This document shows positions 58,951 to 64,000 of a stretch of DNA of 64,000 nucleotides, one piece after another (position 1 is the stretch's first letter; every line of letters starts with the position of its first letter). This DNA comes from Kribbella sp. NBC_01245 (GTDB lineage: Bacteria > Actinomycetota > Actinomycetes > Propionibacteriales > Kribbellaceae): positions 5,270,001 to 5,334,000 of the forward strand of contig NZ_CP108487.1 of the NCBI RefSeq assembly GCF_036226525.1. Direction: 5' to 3'. The notes beneath the pieces are model-generated. The model saw nothing but the letters and a program-made list of their open reading frames with translations. It did not search any database and had not been told where the DNA came from. Both the position numbers and the translations under genes were made by a program.

Positions 58951-58966
58951 TCGAGACGTCCTGATC
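58939..58966 (+). repeat. 14-nt tandem duplication over a stop codon
   Basis: GAGACGTCCTGATC is repeated exactly at 58939-58952 and 58953-58966. The first copy contains the protease stop codon (58948-58950). Confidence 0.9.
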
Positions 58967-58970
58967 GACC

Positions 58971-59002
58971 ACGGGGGCGTGGTCGCGGGACCACGCCCCC
59001 GT
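58971..59002. terminator. Hairpin terminator
   Basis: ACGGGGGCGTGGTC (58971-58984) and its exact complement (58989-59002) form a 14-bp stem with a 4-nt loop, 20 nt after the protease stop. Confidence 0.85.
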
Positions 59003-59028
59003 CCTCCCACGACTCCCTTGGAGCCTTG

Positions 59029-60087
59029 ATGCGCAGACTTGTGCTGGTATTCCTACTCCTGCCGCTGTTCGCCCTAGTCCCCGTCGCCCGGGCAGACGCC
59101 GCCGCGTTGCCCGGTGGCAAAGCGAATTACGTGGTCTCCCTGGCATCGCTCAAGGCCGGCGATGCCAGGGACAACTGGGTACGACTCGGCAGCTACGCGT
59201 TCGCCGTAGACGGGACCGTACGGGCCAAGACCTATCTGTGGTGGCAACGCGCGCCGGTCGGCCGCCAAGGGACGGGGGCAACGCCGGACAGCTCGTGCTC
59301 GACCAAGAAGCTGGCAGTCGGTCAGACCCTGGTCCGCGAATGCCAGGTGCTGACAGCCGCCGGGTTCGTGGCGGGCTCAACCGAGACGCGAACGGGCAAG
59401 TACACCGTCACCGGCGGCCTACTGCACATCACGTGGACCATCGGCCAGACCTGGACGGAGCAATGGAACGTCGTCGGCAGTTCCGACGGCAAGCTCGCTC
59501 GCCTCGACTACAGGTCCAACACCCTCGCCACCTCCGGCTATGCCTATGGCAGCAACGCGTCTCTCAGTACCCGCCGGGCGATGGAAACGGTTGCGGCGTA
59601 CGCCGGGACGCTCAAGCACGACTACGTCACCTGGGCACACGACGTCGTGACCAGCAGCCCGGCCGCCGGCGGAGCATTCGATCTCCCGAAGTTCCGGACC
59701 TGCGCGACGATGACCTGGTGCCTGACGTACCTCCAGCCCAACGCCGACAAGGCCTGCCAGGCGTCAGGCGGCTGTGTTGGCACCGGAGGCGGCAGCCCCA
59801 TCGACGACCGCTCGCTGCAGAACTACCTCGTACAAGTCTCCGGACAAGATCGCCGGGACACGCATTGGCACTGGTGCACCTGTCTGACCAGGAACGCGAA
59901 CGGCACGGACAGAGAAGCCTGCTATACCGGCAACTCCCACGTGAAACCAATGCTGCAGATCATCGACGACAGCGGCGCCTTCCGCGGCTGGGTCGGCGTC
60001 GAGGCGTCCTTCTATCCCGGCAAGGACCTCGAAGACCCACGCGAAAGCGACATGCTCGGCGCTTTCCGCGTAACCGACTTCCGGTGA
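59029..60087 (+). CDS. Secreted cysteine-containing protein, unknown family
   Basis: A 352-residue protein with a signal peptide (MRRLVLVFLLLPLFALVPV, cleavage near ADA). It contains about ten cysteines, arranged in pairs such as CATMTWC and CTC, and many tryptophans and tyrosines, indicating a disulfide-bonded extracellular protein. No catalytic motif is recognised. The ATG at 59029 follows GGAG. It lies 26 nt after the protease terminator on the same strand and may share its control. Confidence 0.7.
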   Translation: MRRLVLVFLLLPLFALVPVARADAAALPGGKANYVVSLASLKAGDARDNWVRLGSYAFAVDGTVRAKTYLWWQRAPVGRQGTGATPDSSCSTKKLAVGQTLVRECQVLTAAGFVAGSTETRTGKYTVTGGLLHITWTIGQTWTEQWNVVGSSDGKLARLDYRSNTLATSGYAYGSNASLSTRRAMETVAAYAGTLKHDYVTWAHDVVTSSPAAGGAFDLPKFRTCATMTWCLTYLQPNADKACQASGGCVGTGGGSPIDDRSLQNYLVQVSGQDRRDTHWHWCTCLTRNANGTDREACYTGNSHVKPMLQIIDDSGAFRGWVGVEASFYPGKDLEDPRESDMLGAFRVTDFR

Positions 60088-60095
60088 GCCTCGGG

Positions 60096-61076
60096 CTATG
60101 GCGTGGCCGGGTTCGTTGCGTCGCTGAGTGCTTGCACTTCTTCGTCGTCCAGCGTGAAGGTGAGGGCTGCGGCGTTCTGGGCGGCTTGACGTGCGTTCTT
60201 GGCGCCGGGGATGGGCAGTACGTCGTTCTGCTGGATCAGCCAGCGCAAGGCGACCTGGCTGGGGCTCCTGTCGTGCCGGCTGCCGATCTCGTTCAGCAGG
60301 CCCACCACTCGGGCGAGATCCACCAGATTCCTGCCGCGGAAGGAGCGGTTGTAACGCCGCCATCCGGCCGGTCGGGTGGCGGCCGAGTACTTGCCGGTGA
60401 GCGCGCCCGAGGCCAGCGGCATGTAGGCGATGAGGGTGACGCCCAGCTTTCGGCACGTGTCGAGTACGCCGTCGGTCTCAGGGTCGCGGTGCAGTAACGA
60501 GTACTGCACCTGGTTGGACGTGAGCGCAAGGCCTCTGCGGGCGAGTTCGGTGTGGGCGGTACGCATCTGATCGGCGGTGTAATTGCTCACGCCCACGGCC
60601 CTGACCTTTCCCGTGTCGACGGCGTCCGCCATCAGGTTCATCAACGTCGGGATGGACATCCAACGGGACGGGAAGTGGACCTGATACAGGTCGATACTCG
60701 TACGCCGTAGCCGGGCCAGGCTGCCCTCCAGCGTGGTCGGCAGACTGCTCGCACGGGAGAAGAAGCCGAACGGGAACTTGGTCGCCACCACCACGTCGAT
60801 GCCCTCAGTCAGCTCGCCAACCCGCCGCTCCGAAGCCCCTTTGCCGTACATCGCCGCGGTGTCGATGAAGTTGACTCCGGCAGCCAGGCTCACCTCCAGC
60901 GCTGCTCGCTGCTCCTCGAGACTGCTGGTCGGACCGTAGACATTGCGAGCCGGATTCCACCGCGGCGCGGCCGCCATGTCACCCCAGACCATCGCCCCAA
61001 TACCCAGCCGCGACACGCGAATATCCGTCCGCCCCAGCGTCATCAACTGCCCACCTGGCTCGGACATCCCGGCCAC
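60096..61076 (-). CDS. Aldo/keto reductase
   Basis: A 326-residue oxidoreductase. The tetrad is in IDTAAMYG (D, Y), VVATKFP (K) and YQVHFPS (H), with the cofactor motif LPIPGAKNARQ near the C-terminus. It belongs to the same superfamily as the protein at 20565-21539 but is only distantly related. The substrate is unknown. It is convergent with the secreted cysteine-containing protein gene (8 nt between stops). Confidence 0.9.
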   Translation of the reverse strand: MAGMSEPGGQLMTLGRTDIRVSRLGIGAMVWGDMAAAPRWNPARNVYGPTSSLEEQRAALEVSLAAGVNFIDTAAMYGKGASERRVGELTEGIDVVVATKFPFGFFSRASSLPTTLEGSLARLRRTSIDLYQVHFPSRWMSIPTLMNLMADAVDTGKVRAVGVSNYTADQMRTAHTELARRGLALTSNQVQYSLLHRDPETDGVLDTCRKLGVTLIAYMPLASGALTGKYSAATRPAGWRRYNRSFRGRNLVDLARVVGLLNEIGSRHDRSPSQVALRWLIQQNDVLPIPGAKNARQAAQNAAALTFTLDDEEVQALSDATNPATP

Positions 61077-61164
61077 CTCAGCTCATCGACAGGTCCACCA
61101 CCCCGTGCCTAACGTCCATGATGCCACCGGCACCACCGCCAGCTAGGTAGACGCTTCGACCGCG

Positions 61165-62655
61165 TCAGGCGTAGAGGTCTGCGAGGTCTATTAGGACGAC
61201 GTCGGGGCGGGCGGTCGCTTGGGCGCGTAGAGCGTCGGAGAAGCCGGCGGCGCTGAAGCAGGCGAGTACGCAGTGGTCCGTATCCATGTTCCGGCCTTGG
61301 AGGACTTCACGTGCACGGCTGAGGCGCTCGAGGTGGTTCAGGCCGACTACCGTGCCCCATTTGGCCTCGCCGAGCATCCCCACGGAACGCTTGCTGCCGC
61401 CTGATCCAGCCTCGGTGACGGCTATGTCGATCTCGATATGTTGTCGTCCGGCCGGATCTACGACGACCCCCCGGCCGACTTGCCCGAATTGGCTGTGGAG
61501 ATGGGCGCGTCCTTCGCCGAGCATGTACTCGCGGCACATGGCTTCGAAATGTGGTCCCAGTACTTGAGCGGCAAACCTCTCGCCTGAATGGGCCCACACC
61601 TCCGCGGCCTGCCCGCTTTCCAAGCGTGCCCATGCCGGGCGCATGACGGCCTCATAGAAGTTGATCAGCGGTTCGGTGATCCGGTATTGAGATTTCCCGG
61701 ATCTGAAGACGTCCTCGTCCCTTCTCAACAGGTGGCTGTCTTCGAGCACGTTGAGCGGATGAGAGATATCGACAGCCTTCCGCCCGATGTACCCGGCGAT
61801 ACCGCCACGCGTGGCGTTGCCGCTGGCCACGGCCGCGAGGACCGAATGGTAGAGAGCTGTGTCCCGGATATCCGTCTCCTCGGCAAGCAGATACCGCGCT
61901 TCCCGGAAGAGCGGGCTCAGCGGCGACAGCACCGTACGGCGAAGCCAGGCATCGAAGTCGTCGAACCCTGCGGGTACGTCGTCCGCGAGGAACTGGCGGC
62001 GGTATGCAGGCGTGCCTCCGAGTACGGCGTGCAGCCTGGCAGCGAGCGGAGGATCGTCCGTCACGCCCCAGAATTCCGCTGACGAGCGATACCCGAACGG
62101 GCTGACCACTAGCTCCAGCTGCGCCCGCCCTCGCAACGGCGCCGTACTGGACAAAAGGCCACCCATCACCGACATCGCCGAGCCGCACAGAAGTAGTCGC
62201 AGCCGGCTTTCCTCGATCTGGAAGCGATCCATCTCCCGCTGAATGAGCGAAGGAAGCTCGGCTGCGGTCTTCGCCAAATACGGGAACTCGTCGATCACCA
62301 CCAGGAGTGCCTCGGTCGCACGGTCCGGAGTCGCCATCGCGAACAGGTAGGAGACCGCGTCATCCCAGTTTGCGAAGGAGAACGAAACCGGCGAACCGGC
62401 GTACTTGGCCAGAGCCGCACCGAACTGCCGCAGCGACTCTCCCTCGGTGGCCGCAGTAGCCGCGAAATAGAAGCCCCCGAGTTGCTCGACAAGAGCACGC
62501 AGAAGGTAGGTCTTGCCCATTCGTCGGCGGCCGCTGACCACTCCGAGCATCGCGTGCGGAGCCGGCCGACTGGCGAACGCCGCCAAGCCGGCCCACTCTG
62601 CCTCGCGATCGAACACTCTCGATGGCTTGGCGATGTCGGGCAAAGGGTTAGCCAC
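61165..62655 (-). CDS. AAA ATPase with DUF234/PD-(D/E)XK-like C-terminus
   Basis: A 496-residue protein of the archaeal-type ATPase group. Walker A is GRRRMGKT (42-49) and Walker B is LLVVIDEFP (D122, E123). The middle winged-helix-like part has a PAYRRQF segment. The C-terminal region (around 415-445) has IEIDIAV and GEAKWG, matching a PD-(D/E)XK nuclease core. Such proteins are common, mobile and functionally unclear. The start is GTG 62655 after GGAGAAGG, with tandem 15-nt repeats in its promoter. Confidence 0.88.
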   Translation of the reverse strand: MANPLPDIAKPSRVFDREAEWAGLAAFASRPAPHAMLGVVSGRRRMGKTYLLRALVEQLGGFYFAATAATEGESLRQFGAALAKYAGSPVSFSFANWDDAVSYLFAMATPDRATEALLVVIDEFPYLAKTAAELPSLIQREMDRFQIEESRLRLLLCGSAMSVMGGLLSSTAPLRGRAQLELVVSPFGYRSSAEFWGVTDDPPLAARLHAVLGGTPAYRRQFLADDVPAGFDDFDAWLRRTVLSPLSPLFREARYLLAEETDIRDTALYHSVLAAVASGNATRGGIAGYIGRKAVDISHPLNVLEDSHLLRRDEDVFRSGKSQYRITEPLINFYEAVMRPAWARLESGQAAEVWAHSGERFAAQVLGPHFEAMCREYMLGEGRAHLHSQFGQVGRGVVVDPAGRQHIEIDIAVTEAGSGGSKRSVGMLGEAKWGTVVGLNHLERLSRAREVLQGRNMDTDHCVLACFSAAGFSDALRAQATARPDVVLIDLADLYA

Positions 62656-62670
62656 GCCTTCTCCATTCGC

Positions 62671-62700
62671 AAGGACTACACCCCTAAGGACTATACTCCT
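62671..62700 (-). promoter_or_regulatory. Two tandem 15-nt repeats and -10 in ATPase promoter
   Basis: AAGGACTACACCCCT (62671-62685) and AAGGACTATACTCCT (62686-62700) are adjacent direct repeats. On the minus strand the second contains TATAGT, a good -10 hexamer, 35 nt before the ATPase start. They may be an operator. Confidence 0.6.
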
Positions 62701-62835
62701 TGCCGATGTCGCGACTCGCCAGATCGCCGAACAGGGTTTGGCGGAGGCGGTGGGCTATGAGGGGAAGCGGCGGGTTTTGCGGGTGGCGGTTAGGGAGGGG
62801 AGACCTAGTGGCGATTCGCGATTGGTGAAGAGGCA

Positions 62836-63318
62836 CTAGGCGTCGGGGGTGAAGTTTAGGTCGGTTTCGGATTCCCAGGTGGCGTTGCCTTTTTTGTCGA
62901 CGCAGAGGAAGCGGGGTGGGTGCTCGGAGGAGATGGCGGCGATCTTGACGTCGACGTTCGGGTTGACCGAGATCCGGGAAGCTTTGAGCGGCGTGGCGAA
63001 AGTGCTGAGGCTCGCGGGTTGGCGGGCTGCGCCGTCGGCGGTGACGGTGGCGGCGGTGGCGACGCCGCGGGCGATCAGGTCGGCGGCCGAGATGATCGCG
63101 ACCAGGGCGAGGACGCCTAGGGCCAGCGAGACGATGTGGCTTGGCGCCCAGTTGATCTCTTTGTCTTTCATGTAGTCACCGACGAGACCGACGACGATCG
63201 TGAGTAGAGGTGTCGCGATGGTCAGGACCTTCGTCAGGCTGAATGCGGGGGCCTTGACGACCTGGTCCCCCGCACCGTCCGAGTTCAGTAGCCACTTCTT
63301 GGGATCGAATGACGCCAT
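62836..63318 (-). CDS. Two-helix membrane protein, unknown function
   Basis: A 160-residue protein starting at ATG 63318. It has two membrane helices (about 27-48 and 58-82) and a C-terminal soluble part (about 85-160) with SRISVNPNVDVKIAAISSE and PRFLCVDKKGNATWESETD. GGAAGGGG lies about 5-12 nt before the ATG. No family is recognised. Confidence 0.68.
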   Translation of the reverse strand: MASFDPKKWLLNSDGAGDQVVKAPAFSLTKVLTIATPLLTIVVGLVGDYMKDKEINWAPSHIVSLALGVLALVAIISAADLIARGVATAATVTADGAARQPASLSTFATPLKASRISVNPNVDVKIAAISSEHPPRFLCVDKKGNATWESETDLNFTPDA

Positions 63319-63451
63319 GATGCTCCCCTTCCGAGTCGGCTTCCCCCCACGGGAAGGACCACAGCGTGAGGGTGACACACAGTGACCGCGGTGTGAAGTG
63401 CGAGCGACCGCCGGCCGGGTGGCGGGACGAACCACCCGGCCCGACCAACCC

Positions 63452-64000
63452 TCAGGCGGCTTCGAGGAGGGGGATCAGCTGGTCCTCTTCGTACGTGAGG
63501 TGGGCTTCGAGGGCGTCGGCTAGGCGGTTGACCTCTCGGCGTACGGCGGTGAGGTCCGTGCTGGGGGTGGAGATGACCTTTTGCAGGGCCTCGATCAGGG
63601 CGGCGATCTGCACGTGCTCCGCGGCCAACCGGTCGATGGTGGGGGCGAACTCGGGATAACGCTCGGCCAGGGCCGGGAACATGCCGGCGTCCTCGTGCGT
63701 GTGGTGCACGTGGAGGCCCTTGCACAGGGTGAGGCAGTTGATCCGCAACTGGGCGCCCAGGCCAGGGCCGGATTCCGCGATCTCCTTGCGGATCAGGCCG
63801 ATCTCGCGGCGGAAGGCGTTGTGGACGAGCCGGAGGGCCTCCGCGAACGACGACGCGTTCGGCGGACCGCTCGACACCTCTTTGAGGGCGACGACCGGGA
63901 GGACGCGCGACGCCTTGTCCTCGTAGTCGGCCCAGCCGCGATCGGCCTCGACAGCGCGCGCGAAGGCCGCGTCTCGCTCGGGGCCTTGGAGTACGACGGC
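63452..64000 (-). CDS. Nitroreductase-like/hemerythrin fusion (5' end outside window)
   Basis: The frame is open to the right edge; 182 C-terminal residues are seen. The first 42 residues (GPERDAAFARAVEADRGWAD, then DKASRVLPVVALKEV) match the end of F420-dependent nitroreductase/Ddn-like domains. The rest is a hemerythrin-type four-helix bundle with metal-binding candidates in HNAFRREI, HVHHTHEDAGMFP, EHVQI and HLTYEEDQLIP. A domain start at GTG 63877 would give hemerythrin alone, but the upstream frame has family-like sequence, so a fusion is more likely. Confidence 0.82.
   Translation of the reverse strand, partial: AVVLQGPERDAAFARAVEADRGWADYEDKASRVLPVVALKEVSSGPPNASSFAEALRLVHNAFRREIGLIRKEIAESGPGLGAQLRINCLTLCKGLHVHHTHEDAGMFPALAERYPEFAPTIDRLAAEHVQIAALIEALQKVISTPSTDLTAVRREVNRLADALEAHLTYEEDQLIPLLEAA

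Noticed and set aside
61286..61567. Plus-strand frame within the DUF234 ATPase
   Set aside because: It is a proline/serine-rich antisense shadow without start signals.
62704..62838. A plus-strand stretch reading AEQGLAEAVGYEGKRR and VLRVAVREGRPS
   Set aside because: It has no start with a ribosome binding site and no recognised family; it could be a remnant but there is not enough to call a gene.

Overview
The window is GC-rich with strong G/C third positions, frequent GTG/TTG starts and many 1-8 nt gene overlaps. Gene content (ScoAB, an aspartokinase with an internal beta-subunit start, DUF5063 after recR, DUF6069, a F420-type nitroreductase domain) indicates a soil actinobacterium. The secreted peptidases, P-domain trypsin and pca cluster fit Nocardioidaceae such as Kribbella. 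That placement is inference; no ribosomal RNA is present to confirm it.

Layout. 0-7 kb: a truncated GatB/YqeY gene, a metallophosphoesterase, tRNA-Pro, a CBM9-like protein, the scoAB CoA-transferase, a secreted PAF-acetylhydrolase-like enzyme and a PfkB kinase. 6.7-9.3 kb: a divergent NAD-related module (NrtR-type Nudix regulator, SPFH protein, NAD-kinase-like protein) with two matching operators between the divergent genes. 9.3-16 kb: an NCS1 permease, a secreted X-Pro peptidase-like hydrolase, and a secreted trypsin divergent from a two-domain regulator. 16-18.5 kb: the ask-asd operon. 18.7-26.8 kb: accessory genes including an ArsR regulator, an aldo/keto reductase with a MerR-type operator, a large membrane protein, a tiny secreted peptide and SOS-controlled dinB. 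26.8-35.5 kb: DUF5063, recR, ybaB and dnaX, interrupted by a two-component system, a CPBP protein and a DUF4240 protein. 35.5-42 kb: rmlA, a TetR regulator, fatty acyl-CoA ligase and acyl-CoA dehydrogenase. 40.9-46.6 kb: a protocatechuate cluster (AAHS transporter, IclR regulator, pcaH, pcaG, pcaB, pcaL). 46.7-49.1 kb: nadE, the SRP RNA, an ECF sigma operon with two membrane proteins, and tRNA-Ser. 49-64 kb: an accessory segment that starts with an island bounded by a 66-bp duplication of the tRNA-Ser 3' end. It continues with a peptidase S51, a heterodimeric ABC exporter, a second regulator/secreted-protease pair, an aldo/keto reductase, a DUF234-type ATPase and a truncated nitroreductase-hemerythrin fusion.

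The housekeeping order tRNA-Ser, ffs, dnaX, ybaB, recR, DUF5063, ask, asd runs right to left and is split by accessory blocks. The most unusual structure is a set of dispersed intergenic palindromes about 95-105 bp long. Their arms are 31-36 bp and (near-)perfect within a copy but differ between copies, and at least two copies have homologous loops in opposite orientation. A second group has a GAGTGGTCGC core. These look like an undescribed repeat family.
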